Below, in pieces: positions 41,481-51,367 of a stretch of 54,795 nt of DNA. Numbering within the stretch: the first letter of the stretch is position 1; the number at the start of each line of letters is the position of its first letter. The position numbers and the translations under genes were made by a program. Below the pieces are notes generated by a model, which was not told the DNA's origin, did not search any database, and was given only the letters and a program-made list of their open reading frames with translations. The DNA is from an uncultured Acidiphilium sp. (GTDB taxonomy: Bacteria > Bacillota > Clostridia > Christensenellales > Borkfalkiaceae), in the NCBI GenBank assembly GCA_902495325.1, contig CABUWK010000012.1:1-54795 (forward strand). The letters are read 5' to 3'.

Positions 41481-42590
41481 ATGAGCGGAATTTACGTTCA
41501 TATTCCCTTTTGCAAACAAAAGTGCACCTATTGCGACTTTGCTTCCTACCCGCACGAAACCGGAAAAGCGGACCTTTATTTCGGCTGTTTATACCGCGAA
41601 ATGAAAGGGCGCGCCGAATCGCTGAAAGACTATACGTTCGATACCGTTTATTTCGGCGGAGGCACGCCGTCGTTCGTCGAACCGAAGTTCATCGCGGGGG
41701 CGATGAAACAACTTAAGAATTACTACCGGATCGCGGACGGCGCGGAGATCACGATCGAAATGAACCCCGGCACCGTAACGAAGGAGAAAATCGCCCTTTA
41801 CAAAAAAGCGGGCTTCAACCGCTTCAGCATAGGGCTGCAATCGGCGGACGACGAAACGCTCCGCGAACTCAACCGCATCCACACCGCAGAAGATTTTCTC
41901 GAAACGACGGAACTTTTAAAAGGCGAAAATATCAGCGCGGACATCCTTGTCGGGCTTGAAAACCAGACCGCGGAAGACGTGAAAAAATCGATCGATCTCG
42001 CGATAAAGGGCGGCGTGAGCCACGTCTCCATGTACGCCTTAAAACCGGAAGAAGGCACCCCCATGTTCGGAAAATATTTGAACGGCGATCTCCCTTCCGA
42101 AGACGAAACGGCGGATCTGTACGATTTCGGCGTAAACTATCTTGCGGAAAACGGGTTTTACCGCTACGAGATATCCAATTTCGCAAAACCGGGGTTTGAA
42201 TCGAAACACAATCTGAACTACTGGAAACGGGGGCAGTATATCGGCTTCGGCGTTTCCGCCTCTTCCTTTATCGGCGAAAGGCGTTTTACGAACACGGAAA
42301 GCATCGACGAATATACGGCTTGTATCCTGAGAAACAAGGTGGCGGAGATCTTTTCGGAAGAGATCGAGGGAGACGAAAGAGAGTTCGAATACGTGATGCT
42401 TGCCATGCGCACCGCAAAGGGCGTAAACAAAAAAGATTTTTCCGAAAAGTTCGGCGTATCCTTTGACGAACGGTTTAAAACCGCCCTGCACGACACGGCA
42501 AAATATCTCGACAATACCGCGGAAACGGTTTCGATCCGTCCTGAATATCTCTTCGTGCAGAATCAGATCGTCATTCATTTCATGAACTGA
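41481..42590 (+). CDS. hemW: radical SAM protein HemW (heme chaperone type)
   Basis: 369 residues. The radical SAM cluster motif CKQKCTYC (Cys11, Cys15, Cys18) follows IYVHIPFC. Next come FGGGTPSF and the conserved EMNPGTV and RFSIGLQSADDETLRELNRIH. The protein lacks the N-terminal extension of coproporphyrinogen dehydrogenase HemN, so it fits HemW, which handles heme insertion rather than heme synthesis. No other heme gene is nearby. The gene order lepA-hemW is widely conserved. The ribosome binding site is ACGGAG. Confidence 0.92.
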   Translation: MSGIYVHIPFCKQKCTYCDFASYPHETGKADLYFGCLYREMKGRAESLKDYTFDTVYFGGGTPSFVEPKFIAGAMKQLKNYYRIADGAEITIEMNPGTVTKEKIALYKKAGFNRFSIGLQSADDETLRELNRIHTAEDFLETTELLKGENISADILVGLENQTAEDVKKSIDLAIKGGVSHVSMYALKPEEGTPMFGKYLNGDLPSEDETADLYDFGVNYLAENGFYRYEISNFAKPGFESKHNLNYWKRGQYIGFGVSASSFIGERRFTNTESIDEYTACILRNKVAEIFSEEIEGDEREFEYVMLAMRTAKGVNKKDFSEKFGVSFDERFKTALHDTAKYLDNTAETVSIRPEYLFVQNQIVIHFMN

Positions 42591-42678
42591 CCTTACGCAT
42601 AAAATCGCACGATAAACGACCTATCGGCAGGCTTAATTGTTTTTTAATCCTTTTTATCCCTATTTTACGGAGTATTAA

Positions 42679-45600
42679 ATGGCTAATTTCGTTCATTTGC
42701 ACGTTCATACGGAATACAGCATATTAGACGGCGCGGCAAGGATCGCCGCCGTTACCAAGCGGGCGAAAGATCTCGGTATGCCCGCCCTCGCCATTACCGA
42801 CCACGGCAACATGTACGGCGCGGTCGCCTTTTTCGATGCCTGCGAGAAAGTGGGCATCAAGGCGATCATCGGCACCGAGTTTTACGTATGCGACGATCTG
42901 ACGGTAAAGAACGGAAAAACCAAACTGAACCACCTTATTCTTCTGTGTAAAAACGAAACGGGCTACAACAATATTTCCCTTTTGAACGCGATCGCCTTCC
43001 GCGACGGATTTTACTATAAACCCCGTATCGACCTGAAAACGCTTGAACAGCACCACGAAGGGCTGATCTGCCTTTCGGCATGCATCGCGGGAGACATACC
43101 GCAAGCCATCATCAACCGCAATTTCGAAGAGGCGGAAAGGCTTGTGCAGTGGTTCAAAAACCTGTTCGGCGAAGATTTTTATCTCGAATTGCAGGATCAC
43201 GGGATCCCGGAGCAGGCGGAGGTCAACAAATATCTCCGGCTTTATGCGAAAAAATACAATATAAAGCTCGTCGCCACGAACGACGTTCACTACATCGATA
43301 AGGAAGACGCCGTTTCGCAGGACGTTCTGATGTGCGTTCAGATGGGTGCCGATTACGACGACCCCGACCGTTTCCGTTTTTCGTGCGACGAATTTTATTT
43401 GAAGACCGCCGAGCAGATGGCTGCGATCTTCCCCAACGACCCGGAAGCGCTCGAAAACACGATGGAAATCTGCGACAAGTGTAATTTCGGATTCGTTTAC
43501 GGGCATTATATGTTCCCGCATTACAAACCCGTTACGGGCGAAGAACCGCTGCCCTACATCCGCGGGCTGATCGACGCGGGCATTAAAAAGAAGTACGGCG
43601 AAGAGACGCCGGAGATCCGCGAGCGTATCGAAAGCGAACTCGCCGTCATCATCAAGCAGGGTTTCGTGGAATACTTCCTGATCGTCTGGGACTACATCAA
43701 CGCCGCCCGCAATATGGGTATTTCCGTCGGCCCCGGGCGAGGTTCCGGCGCAGGTTCGATCGTAGCTTACCTCATCGGCATCACGAATATCGACCCCTTA
43801 AAATACGATCTTTATTTCGAACGTTTCTTAAACCCCGAACGTGTATCCGCACCCGATTTCGACGTCGACTTCGAAGATAGCCGCCGTCAGGAAGTGATCG
43901 AATACGTTCGGCAGAAATACGGTTACGACCGCGTATGCAAAATCGTGACCTTCGGCACGATGGCGGCGAAAAACGCCATCAAGGACGTAGGGCGCGTTCT
44001 GAAAGTTCCCTATTCCGAACTCGATAAAGTCACGAAGGCGATCCCCTCCAAAATCACGAAAAACGGAGAAGACATCGAGATCAAACGCCCGTACATCTTA
44101 AAGAAGGTTTTCGGACAGTATTTCCCGAAACTGGGAGACAAAGATTACGGCGTAGATTATTCCGTACCCGAACTTCTCACCTTATATAACGAAAACCCGG
44201 AGATCCGCCGCGTGGTGGATATCGCCATCAAGCTGGAAGACTCGCCGAGACAGGCGAGCACCCACGCCTGCGGCGTCATCATCGGCGCGGACATCCTCGA
44301 CCGCCATATGCCCCTCGGCAGAAACGGCGACGATATCACCAGTCAGTACACGGGCGTGGAGCTCGAACACCTCGGATTCCTCAAAATGGACTTCCTCGGG
44401 CTCCGAAACCTTTCCGATATTAAAATGGCGATCGAATACATCAGAGAAAACCACGGCGTTTCCCTCGATTTCGACCGCATGAGTTACGACGACCCGAAAG
44501 TTTTCGATCTCCTCTCTTCCGGCAACACGAAAGCGATATTCCAGATCGAATCCGGCGGCTTCCAGAAGTTCATGAAAGAGCTTCGCCCGACCTGTCTCGA
44601 AGACATCGTCGCGGCGGTGTCTCTGTACCGCCCGGGTCCCATGAACTCCATCCCCCGCTTTGTTTCCTGCAAGCACGACCCCTCGCAGATCTCTTACGCC
44701 CACCCCCTGCTCGAACCCATTCTGAAACAGACTTACGGCTGTATCGTTTATCAGGAGCAGGTCATGAAGATCGTTCAGGCTCTCGCCGGTTATACCCTCG
44801 GTCAGGCAGATATGGTCCGCCGTATGATGGGAAAAAAGAAAGTCGACGACATGATCAAGGAAGAGGTCATTTTCATCAACGGAAAGCCAGAAACAGTCGA
44901 CAAGCACGGCAAGGTTTCCACCGCGATCGACGGATGCTTAAAGCGCGGCGTTCCCGAAGACGTTGCCCATAAGATCTGGGACGAAATGAAGGACTTCGCG
45001 AAATACGCGTTCAACAAATCGCACGCCGCGGCATATTCCCTCGTCACCTATCAGACGGCTTATCTGAAATGTTATTACGAAGCGGAATTTCTGACCGCCG
45101 TTTTAAACAACCGTATCACCAACATCGAAGAAATCAAAAACTACGCGACGTACGCCAAAGAAGAAGGCATCGCCGTTCTTCCGCCGGACATCAACGAGAG
45201 CGTAGGGCTTTTCTCCGTAAAAGACGGCAAGATCCGTTACGGGCTCGCCGCAATCAAAGGCATCGGTCTCACCGCGATCGACAGCATCGTGGCGGAAAGA
45301 GAAAAGAACGGCAGATATCAGTCTTTCGAGAACTTCATCTCCCGTTGCGAAAGCAAAGTGCTCAACAAACGCCTTGTCGAAAACCTGATCTATGCCGGCA
45401 CGTTCGATCGTCTCGGAAGAACGAGAAGTCAGCTTATCGCCGTATACGACGGATTGGTCGACCGCGTTTCCATCATCGCGAAACAGCGCGAGAGCAATCA
45501 GATGAGCCTGTTCGGCGATATCATCCGCGAAGACACGGCTTTCTCCGTAACCTATCCGGATATTCCCGAATACGACAGCAAAACGAAACTTTCCCTCGAG

Positions 45601-46257
45601 AAAAACGTGACCGGAATTTACGTGACCGGGCATCCTCTCGACGGCTATATGGGCAAGTTCAAAGACTGTACCTTCACCACCGAGCTCCTCGCAGATTACG
45701 ATGAGGACGAAGAGGGCAACATCACCTACACGAGCGTGAAAAACGACATGCCCGTTTACATGGGCGGAATCATCACCGCGGCGGACAAAATCACCACCCG
45801 CTCCGGTTCGAATATGCTCTTTGCTACCGTGGAAGACGTTTACGGCGGTATCGAATGCGTGTTTTTCCCGAAGAAATACGAAAAATACCGTGACATTCTT
45901 CACGTGGAAGAAATCGTGAAAATTACGGGAAGGCTTCAGCTGAGGGACGGCGAAAAAGCGACGGTGATCGTAGACAAAGCGGAAAGTCTGAACGAAGAAA
46001 AAGAGAAAGACGGCGAAAGCCCCGCGAAACCGAAGGAACAAAAAGAATACCTCGGGCTCGTTCTCCGCGGAGAAGCGGCGCAGAATAAAGAGGAACTTCT
46101 CGATATTCTGACCACCTACCCGGGAGACGTCGGCGTATATTTCAAAATAGACGGCAAAAACTATAAAGCGTCGCAAAGCGTGAGAAAATGCCGCGGGCTC
46201 GTGAACGAACTTCTGTCGCTTCTGGAAGAAGATGACATCAAGTTTTTCAAAGCCTGA
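42679..46257 (+). CDS. dnaE: DNA polymerase III subunit alpha
   Basis: 1192 residues. The N-terminal PHP domain (about 1-290) starts FVHLHVHTEYSILDGA, with ALAITDHGNMYG. The polymerase palm has GPGRGSGAGSIVAYLIGI and the catalytic aspartates in PDFDVDFEDSRR (about 392-403). The fingers include SGGFQKFMKELRPTCLEDIVA. A helix-hairpin-helix region (about 855-900) and an OB domain (about 1010-1090) follow. It is the DnaE type rather than PolC. Whether PolC also exists cannot be seen here. The PHP metal ligands look largely intact. Confidence 0.97.
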   Translation: MANFVHLHVHTEYSILDGAARIAAVTKRAKDLGMPALAITDHGNMYGAVAFFDACEKVGIKAIIGTEFYVCDDLTVKNGKTKLNHLILLCKNETGYNNISLLNAIAFRDGFYYKPRIDLKTLEQHHEGLICLSACIAGDIPQAIINRNFEEAERLVQWFKNLFGEDFYLELQDHGIPEQAEVNKYLRLYAKKYNIKLVATNDVHYIDKEDAVSQDVLMCVQMGADYDDPDRFRFSCDEFYLKTAEQMAAIFPNDPEALENTMEICDKCNFGFVYGHYMFPHYKPVTGEEPLPYIRGLIDAGIKKKYGEETPEIRERIESELAVIIKQGFVEYFLIVWDYINAARNMGISVGPGRGSGAGSIVAYLIGITNIDPLKYDLYFERFLNPERVSAPDFDVDFEDSRRQEVIEYVRQKYGYDRVCKIVTFGTMAAKNAIKDVGRVLKVPYSELDKVTKAIPSKITKNGEDIEIKRPYILKKVFGQYFPKLGDKDYGVDYSVPELLTLYNENPEIRRVVDIAIKLEDSPRQASTHACGVIIGADILDRHMPLGRNGDDITSQYTGVELEHLGFLKMDFLGLRNLSDIKMAIEYIRENHGVSLDFDRMSYDDPKVFDLLSSGNTKAIFQIESGGFQKFMKELRPTCLEDIVAAVSLYRPGPMNSIPRFVSCKHDPSQISYAHPLLEPILKQTYGCIVYQEQVMKIVQALAGYTLGQADMVRRMMGKKKVDDMIKEEVIFINGKPETVDKHGKVSTAIDGCLKRGVPEDVAHKIWDEMKDFAKYAFNKSHAAAYSLVTYQTAYLKCYYEAEFLTAVLNNRITNIEEIKNYATYAKEEGIAVLPPDINESVGLFSVKDGKIRYGLAAIKGIGLTAIDSIVAEREKNGRYQSFENFISRCESKVLNKRLVENLIYAGTFDRLGRTRSQLIAVYDGLVDRVSIIAKQRESNQMSLFGDIIREDTAFSVTYPDIPEYDSKTKLSLEKNVTGIYVTGHPLDGYMGKFKDCTFTTELLADYDEDEEGNITYTSVKNDMPVYMGGIITAADKITTRSGSNMLFATVEDVYGGIECVFFPKKYEKYRDILHVEEIVKITGRLQLRDGEKATVIVDKAESLNEEKEKDGESPAKPKEQKEYLGLVLRGEAAQNKEELLDILTTYPGDVGVYFKIDGKNYKASQSVRKCRGLVNELLSLLEEDDIKFFKA

Positions 46258-46385
46258 TCCCTTTCCCGTTCGACAAAAAGGCTAAAACTTATGCAAATGT
46301 GCGCATATAAGCCGATAAACAGGTATTTTTAATTATTATGACAAACAATAAAACAGGTAAAAATTTTCCCCGGAGGAGAAAAAAT

Positions 46386-47345
46386 ATGAAAAAAATCGCA
46401 ATTTTAACGAGCGGCGGAGACGCCCCCGGCATGAACGCGGCGATCCGCGCCTGCGTGAGAAGCGCATTGAACAGCGGGCTCGAAGTCTACGGCGTAGACA
46501 GAGGTTACACGGGGCTTGTCGGCGGAAAGATCTTCCCGATGAACACCTTCTCCGTCTGCGACATTCTTCAGCGCGGCGGCACGATCCTCAAGACGGCGAG
46601 ATGTCTTGAATTCAAAGACCCCGAAACGAGAAAGATCGCGGGCGATAACCTTCGTCAGCTCGGGATCGAAGGTCTGGTCGTCATCGGCGGCGACGGTTCT
46701 TTCACCGGCGCGAAATATCTTTCGGACGAACAGGGCATCAACGTGGTAGGCATTCCCGGCACGATCGACAACGACCTTGCCTATACCGATTATACCCTCG
46801 GGTTCGACACGGCGGTCAACACCGTTCTGTGGGCGATCAACGCCCTGCGCGACACGATGATCTCGCACGACAGAGTGGCTCTCGTCAAGGTGATGGGACG
46901 CCGTTGCGGCGACATCGCCCTTTATGCGGGCATCTGCGGCGGCGCGGAATACATCCTCGTGCCCGAAGTCCCCTACGACATCCAGGAGATCGCGAACCAG
47001 ATCAAAGCGAACAAAGAAAAGGGAAAACGTTCCAACATCCTCGTTCTCGCGGAAGGCGCCGGCAACGAAAACGAGATCAAGACGATCATTTCCGTCATCT
47101 CCGGTTCGGACGTCAAGATCACCACGCTCGGTCACATTCAGAGAGGCGGAACCCCCACCATGCAGGACAGAATGCTCGCGGCGCAGTTCGGCACGAGAGC
47201 CGTGGAACTTCTCATGGAAGGAAAGAGCAACCGCGTGATCGGCATCAAGGAAAACAAGATCATCGATCTCGATATTTCCGACGCCCTTTCGCAGAAGAAA
47301 ACCATTCGCCACGACCTTTACGACATGGCGGCAAAACTTTGCTGA
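46386..47345 (+). CDS. pfkA: ATP-dependent 6-phosphofructokinase
   Basis: The start is placed at ATG 46386, with GGAGGAG 8 nt upstream; the open frame has 16 extra codons that are not PFK-like. It has 319 residues, the standard bacterial length. LTSGGDAPGMNAAIR is at the N-terminus, GGDGSF at about 101-106, PGTIDNDL at about 124-131 (Gly, not Lys, at the position that discriminates ATP from PPi), and GHIQRGGTPTMQDR near 250. It commits fructose-6-phosphate to glycolysis. It is followed 13 nt later by a second, PPi-type enzyme. Confidence 0.96.
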   Translation: MKKIAILTSGGDAPGMNAAIRACVRSALNSGLEVYGVDRGYTGLVGGKIFPMNTFSVCDILQRGGTILKTARCLEFKDPETRKIAGDNLRQLGIEGLVVIGGDGSFTGAKYLSDEQGINVVGIPGTIDNDLAYTDYTLGFDTAVNTVLWAINALRDTMISHDRVALVKVMGRRCGDIALYAGICGGAEYILVPEVPYDIQEIANQIKANKEKGKRSNILVLAEGAGNENEIKTIISVISGSDVKITTLGHIQRGGTPTMQDRMLAAQFGTRAVELLMEGKSNRVIGIKENKIIDLDISDALSQKKTIRHDLYDMAAKLC

Positions 47346-47358
47346 GGCGGAACCCGTC

Positions 47359-48597
47359 ATGACGAAACAGAAGGGAAACTGCATTTTTGCACAGTCCGGC
47401 GGTCCCACCGCCGTTATCAACGCAAGCATCGCGGGCGGCATTCTCGCCGCCCTTTCCTGCGAGGAGATCGGAAAAGTTTACTGCGCGGAGCACGGCGTGC
47501 GCGGCGTTTTAAACGAAAAACTCTTCGATATGGGAGAAGAGGACGAAGCGGAACTTCTCGCCCTTAAAAACACCCCCGCTTCCGCTATGGGATCGGTGCG
47601 TTACAAGCTGAAACCGTTTGAAGAAGACGATACCGATTATAAGCGGATCCTCGAAGTTTTCCGCAAAAACGACATCCGTTATTTCTTTTACAACGGCGGC
47701 AACGACAGCATGGACACCTGCATGAAAATTTCCGCTTTCATGAAAAAAGAGGGTTATCCCGTCAACGTGATCGGAATACCGAAAACGATCGATAACGATC
47801 TTATAGGCACGGATCACTGCCCCGGGTTCGGCAGTGCGGCGAAATACATAGCGACTTCCGTCGCGGAAATTTCCCTCGACGCGAAAATCTATAATTCCCC
47901 GCTCGTCGTCATCGTGGAGATCATGGGGCGGAATGCGGGCTGGCTCACGGCGTCTTCCGCGCTTGCATCGGTCAACGGCAACGGTCCCGACCTCGTATAC
48001 CTTCCCGAAGTTCCTTTCTCGAAAGAGAAATTCTTAAGCGACGTTTCCCGCGTGATGAAGGCAAACGACGGCAAATGCGTCGTCGCCGTATCCGAGGGCA
48101 TCCGCTTCGGAAACGGGAAATACGTCGGCGAAGACGAATCGAATACCGACGTATTCGGACACAGCGCTTTAGGGGGCGTATGCGGCAACCTGAAAGCCCT
48201 CGTTTCCTCTTCTCTCGGCGTGAAGTGCAAAGCCGTGGAACTGAACATTCTTCAGCGTTGCGCCGCGCACTGCGCTTCCGCAACGGACGTGGAAGAAGCT
48301 TTCGAAACGGGAAAACAGGCAGTGGAACGCGCGGTCGGCGGACTGACCGACGCCATGATCGGCTATGAGAGAAAAAGTTCTTTCCCCTATGAGATCGCCT
48401 TTGTTTCCACCCCGCTCGGCACGGTTGCGAACGAGGAGAAAAAGATCCCCGCGGAGTGGATCGGAGAAGACGGCGTCTCTTTGAAAAAGGAATTTTTCGA
48501 CTATGCTCTCCCCCTCATCCAGGGAGACCCGGAAGTCAGAAAAGCCAACGGTTTGCCCCTTTATGCCCGGCTGAGAAAAAAATACAAAGAAAATTAA
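47359..48597 (+). CDS. pfp: pyrophosphate-type 6-phosphofructokinase
   Basis: 412 residues. CIFAQSGGPTAVINASIAGG is at the start, YNGGNDSMDT at about 111-120, PKTIDNDLIGTDHCPGFGSAAKY at about 141-163, and EIMGRNAGWLTA near 193. The Lys in PKTIDND replaces the Gly of ATP-type enzymes and, with GGNDS instead of GGDGS, marks a PPi-dependent enzyme by established family rules. It would interconvert fructose-6-phosphate + PPi and fructose-1,6-bisphosphate + Pi reversibly. It is cotranscribed with pfkA. The cofactor is inferred, not shown. Confidence 0.88.
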   Translation: MTKQKGNCIFAQSGGPTAVINASIAGGILAALSCEEIGKVYCAEHGVRGVLNEKLFDMGEEDEAELLALKNTPASAMGSVRYKLKPFEEDDTDYKRILEVFRKNDIRYFFYNGGNDSMDTCMKISAFMKKEGYPVNVIGIPKTIDNDLIGTDHCPGFGSAAKYIATSVAEISLDAKIYNSPLVVIVEIMGRNAGWLTASSALASVNGNGPDLVYLPEVPFSKEKFLSDVSRVMKANDGKCVVAVSEGIRFGNGKYVGEDESNTDVFGHSALGGVCGNLKALVSSSLGVKCKAVELNILQRCAAHCASATDVEEAFETGKQAVERAVGGLTDAMIGYERKSSFPYEIAFVSTPLGTVANEEKKIPAEWIGEDGVSLKKEFFDYALPLIQGDPEVRKANGLPLYARLRKKYKEN

Positions 48598-48618
48598 AAA
48601 AGAAAAGCGTTCATACGG

Positions 48619-48647
48619 TTGACATTTCTCTTGAAATGGGGTATGAT
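48619..48647 (+). promoter_or_regulatory. promoter of the GT2 glycosyltransferase gene
   Basis: On the plus strand, -35 TTGACA (48619-48624), a 17-nt spacer, and -10 TATGAT (48642-48647), about 75 nt before the start. Confidence 0.87.
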
Positions 48648-48721
48648 ATATCTAATTTAACACAATCCTTTGCAAAGACACGCGACCTCATTTTTCTGCC
48701 ATTTTTGCAATCGGAGGAAAC

Positions 48722-49987
48722 ATGAATCATTTCATCGAGGTGACCAACCGGATCATCGCGCTTATCTTTACCGTAGCCTATCTCTATCAGATCGTCTACA
48801 TTTTCGTCGCGCTGCTGAAAAAGCCGAAGAAATATCCCGAAACGGATCAGAGCAAAAAATATGCGATCCTGATTTCCGCGAGAAACGAGGAAGCCGTTCT
48901 CGGCAACCTGCTCGACAGTATCAACAATCAGGATTATCCGTCGGAAAACATAACAGTATTCGTGGTAGCCGACAACTGCACGGACAATACCGCCGCCGTT
49001 GCCGAGCAGCACGGAGCGAAGGTATACACCCGTTTCAACCACAATCAGGTCGGGAAAGGTTACGCGCTCGAATATCTCATGCAGAAGATCGACGAAGAAT
49101 ATTCTTTCGAATCGTTCGAAGGTTTCTTCGTTTTCGATGCCGATAACGTTCTGATGCCCGATTACATCACGCAGATGGATCGCGCGCACTGTGCGGGATA
49201 CGAATCGCTCACGAGCTACCGCAACTCCAAAAATTTTGCGGATAACTGGATCACTTCCGGCTATGCCATTTGGTTCATGAGAGAGGCAAAATATCTCAAC
49301 AACCCGAGAAGCATTCTCGGAACGTCCTGTTCGATCTCCGGCACGGGATTTTTCTTCTCGTCGAAAGTAGCGAGAGAGAACGAAGGCTGGAAATATTTCC
49401 TCTTGACGGAAGACATCGAATTTTCGACCGACCAGATGATCCGCGGGGAAAAAATCGGATATTGCCACGACGCTATGTTCTTCGACGAACAGCCCACCGA
49501 GTTTTCGCAAAGCTGGAAACAGCGTCTGCGCTGGTCGAAAGGCTTTTTCCAGATCCTGCACTCTTACGGCGGAAAGCTTGTAAAAGGGGTTACGAAAGGA
49601 AAATACGCCTGTCTCGACATGCTTTTGTACATTGCGCCCGCATTTATTTTAACGACGTCTCAGGTCGTTCTCGCGATCGTAAACATTATCGTCGCATTGA
49701 TCACCGGAAATTTCACATGGGGATTGATTCTCACATCCCTCTCCTTCTTCGCTTACGGTTATGCCTTTATGTGGGTGTACGGCGTGCTGGTACTGATTTC
49801 GGAAAGAAAAAAGATCATCTGCCCGACGTGGAAACTTATTCTTTATTCGCTCACCTTCCCGTTCTTCATGTTTACTTACCTTCCCATCACCTGGGAGGCT
49901 CTGTTCAAAAAAGTGAAATGGGATCCCGTGAAACACACGCAGAACAAAAAGGCAAGCGAACTGAAAGAAATTATCGACAAGCAATAA
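48722..49987 (+). CDS. membrane-bound family 2 glycosyltransferase
   Basis: 421 residues. One N-terminal transmembrane helix (about 10-32) is followed by the GT-A catalytic domain (about 45-290): AILISARNEEAVLGNLLDSI, VVADNCTDNT, the metal-binding DAD in FVFDADNVLMP, EDIEFS as catalytic-base region, and QRLRWSKGFFQ as the Q/RxxRW acceptor motif. Three or four C-terminal helices (about 300-400) follow. The layout is that of processive synthases such as poly-N-acetylglucosamine or hyaluronan-type enzymes, but the sugar and polymer are unknown. It is monocistronic, with its own promoter and a terminator at 50018-50044. Confidence 0.88.
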   Translation: MNHFIEVTNRIIALIFTVAYLYQIVYIFVALLKKPKKYPETDQSKKYAILISARNEEAVLGNLLDSINNQDYPSENITVFVVADNCTDNTAAVAEQHGAKVYTRFNHNQVGKGYALEYLMQKIDEEYSFESFEGFFVFDADNVLMPDYITQMDRAHCAGYESLTSYRNSKNFADNWITSGYAIWFMREAKYLNNPRSILGTSCSISGTGFFFSSKVARENEGWKYFLLTEDIEFSTDQMIRGEKIGYCHDAMFFDEQPTEFSQSWKQRLRWSKGFFQILHSYGGKLVKGVTKGKYACLDMLLYIAPAFILTTSQVVLAIVNIIVALITGNFTWGLILTSLSFFAYGYAFMWVYGVLVLISERKKIICPTWKLILYSLTFPFFMFTYLPITWEALFKKVKWDPVKHTQNKKASELKEIIDKQ

Positions 49988-50015
49988 TATTTGATAAAAT
50001 CATTTTTGCCGGAAA

Positions 50016-50046
50016 AGGCGGACGCGGAACAGGCGTCCGCTTTTAT
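50016..50046 (+). terminator. terminator after the GT2 gene
   Basis: GCGGACGC pairs perfectly with GCGTCCGC, followed by TTTTATATTT, 30 nt after the stop. Confidence 0.85.
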
Positions 50047-50144
50047 ATTTGACGGAAACGGTCTTCCGTGCCGTCGGGTTTCCTTCTCCGTTTTTACGGG
50101 ACAAAATTTTTCCTGTCGGTCGGCGAAAAACAACCTCAAAACAG

Positions 50145-50173
50145 ATGACTTTTTTTTTCGATTGTGATATGAT
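50145..50173 (+). promoter_or_regulatory. candidate promoter of the YitT-family gene
   Basis: On the plus strand, a weak -35 ATGACT (50145-50150), a 17-nt spacer rich in T, and -10 TATGAT (50168-50173). The inferred transcript would start with a 5' leader containing ACTCGT/ACGAGT (50193-50209) and the short interspersed repeat copy 2. Confidence 0.55.
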
Positions 50174-50192
50174 ACATTAGCTTAGCCTTGAC

Positions 50193-50209
50193 ACTCGTCA
50201 TCAACGAGT
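50193..50209 (+). other. perfect 6-bp hairpin in the yitT-family leader
   Basis: ACTCGT-CATCA-ACGAGT, directly before repeat copy 2. It could be part of the same repeat element, since copy 3 has a related upstream sequence without the intact stem. Confidence 0.5.
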
Positions 50210-50210
50210 C

Positions 50211-50232
50211 CCTTAAGGCTTCTTTTCCGCCC
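50211..50232 (+). repeat. short interspersed repeat, copy 2
   Basis: CCTTAAGGCTTCTTTTCCGC and the next two bases. It matches copy 1 (35723-35744) and copy 3 (54518-54540) apart from one missing A. Upstream it also shares GCTTAGC (near 50179) with copy 3, so the full element may be about 55-60 nt. Confidence 0.6.
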
Positions 50233-50267
50233 ATGCGGACATCAAATGAAAGAAAAAGGATCTTTAT

Positions 50268-51317
50268 ATGCAGAATCATACCACGGATAATCTTTCCGAA
50301 GAGGGAGAAACCGCCGTTCCCGCCGCCGAGACGGAACCCGCGGAAGAAAACAGTTACGGCATCAAAAAGGACGCCTGCTACCGCCCGGTCGACAAGAAGA
50401 AGATGCGGATCCATGACGGCATCTATCTCGTGCTCGCCTCGCTGATCTATACGCTTGCCTTCCATTATTTCGTCGCGACGGCAAAATTCGCGCCGGGCGG
50501 CATCGGCGGTATCGTCGCGATGGTCAAGCACATCACCGGCATCGGCTCGTCCGTTTCCACGGGCGGCATCGACTACAGCCCCTTTCTCATTCTGATTTTA
50601 AACTCGTTGCTTCTGATCCCGGCAAAGAAAACACTTTCCACCGAATTTGTGGTGAAAACGGCGATCACGAGCGTACTGATGACCGTTTTCCTGTTTGTTT
50701 TAGACAACGTGATCGATCCGAATTATGTGTTTTCCATCACGCAGTCGCCCGACGATACCGACGTCGGGACCCGTTTCCTTTCCGCCCTGCTTGCCGGCGC
50801 CTGCTACGGCGTTTCCATTGCGTTTTCTCTTAAAATCAATTCGAGCACGGGCGGCGCGGATATCATCGGCGCCATGCTTCAGAAAAAATACCCGCACAAG
50901 AGTTTCGGATCCATGCTGTTCATGGTCAACTGCGTCATTCTCGCCGTTTCGATCTTCGTTTACAGAGAAAATCTTATGCCCGTCCTTCTTTCCTGCGTGT
51001 ATATGTTCGTTTCCAGCGAATTCGGAGACAAACTGCTCGACGGTTCGAAGAAAACGCTGAAATTCGAAGTGATATCCGAACACAGCGAACAGATCGCGGC
51101 GGAGATTATCGAAACGCTCGGACACGGCGTGACCGTCGTTCCCGCACAGGGCATGTTCGAACACAAAAAGAAAGGACTTCTCATCTGCATCATCTCTCCC
51201 CGTCAGGTTTCCAAGTTCCAGAATATCATCAACAAATATCCCGAAACGTTCGCCTATGTAGGCAGCGTGAACGAAATCTACGGAAAATTCAACAAAGGCG
51301 AAGACATTTACAAATAA
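50268..51317 (+). CDS. YitT family membrane protein
   Basis: 349 residues. The hydrophilic N-terminus (about 1-50) is unusually long for the family. About six transmembrane helices follow (about 52-250), with FVATAKFAPGGIGGIVAMVKH and SSTGGADIIGAML, typical YitT repeats. A C-terminal DUF2179-type domain (about 265-345, EIIETLGHGVTVVPAQGMFEHKKKGLLICIISPRQV) follows. Members are widespread in Bacillota with no settled function; ion or small-solute transport has been suggested. The gene stands alone between the GT2 gene and tRNA-Gly. Confidence 0.9.
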   Translation: MQNHTTDNLSEEGETAVPAAETEPAEENSYGIKKDACYRPVDKKKMRIHDGIYLVLASLIYTLAFHYFVATAKFAPGGIGGIVAMVKHITGIGSSVSTGGIDYSPFLILILNSLLLIPAKKTLSTEFVVKTAITSVLMTVFLFVLDNVIDPNYVFSITQSPDDTDVGTRFLSALLAGACYGVSIAFSLKINSSTGGADIIGAMLQKKYPHKSFGSMLFMVNCVILAVSIFVYRENLMPVLLSCVYMFVSSEFGDKLLDGSKKTLKFEVISEHSEQIAAEIIETLGHGVTVVPAQGMFEHKKKGLLICIISPRQVSKFQNIINKYPETFAYVGSVNEIYGKFNKGEDIYK

Positions 51318-51367
51318 GTTTCCGGCATCCGGTTGTTATCTCCTGTCGTTTCCGGAAAAGAAAAAGC

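Noticed and set aside
45103..46176. 357-codon open frame on the minus strand
   Set aside because: Antisense to the C-terminal part of dnaE.
46338..46385. upstream in-frame start for pfkA
   Set aside because: The 16 extra residues are not PFK-like, and the ATG at 46386 has a strong GGAGGAG site.
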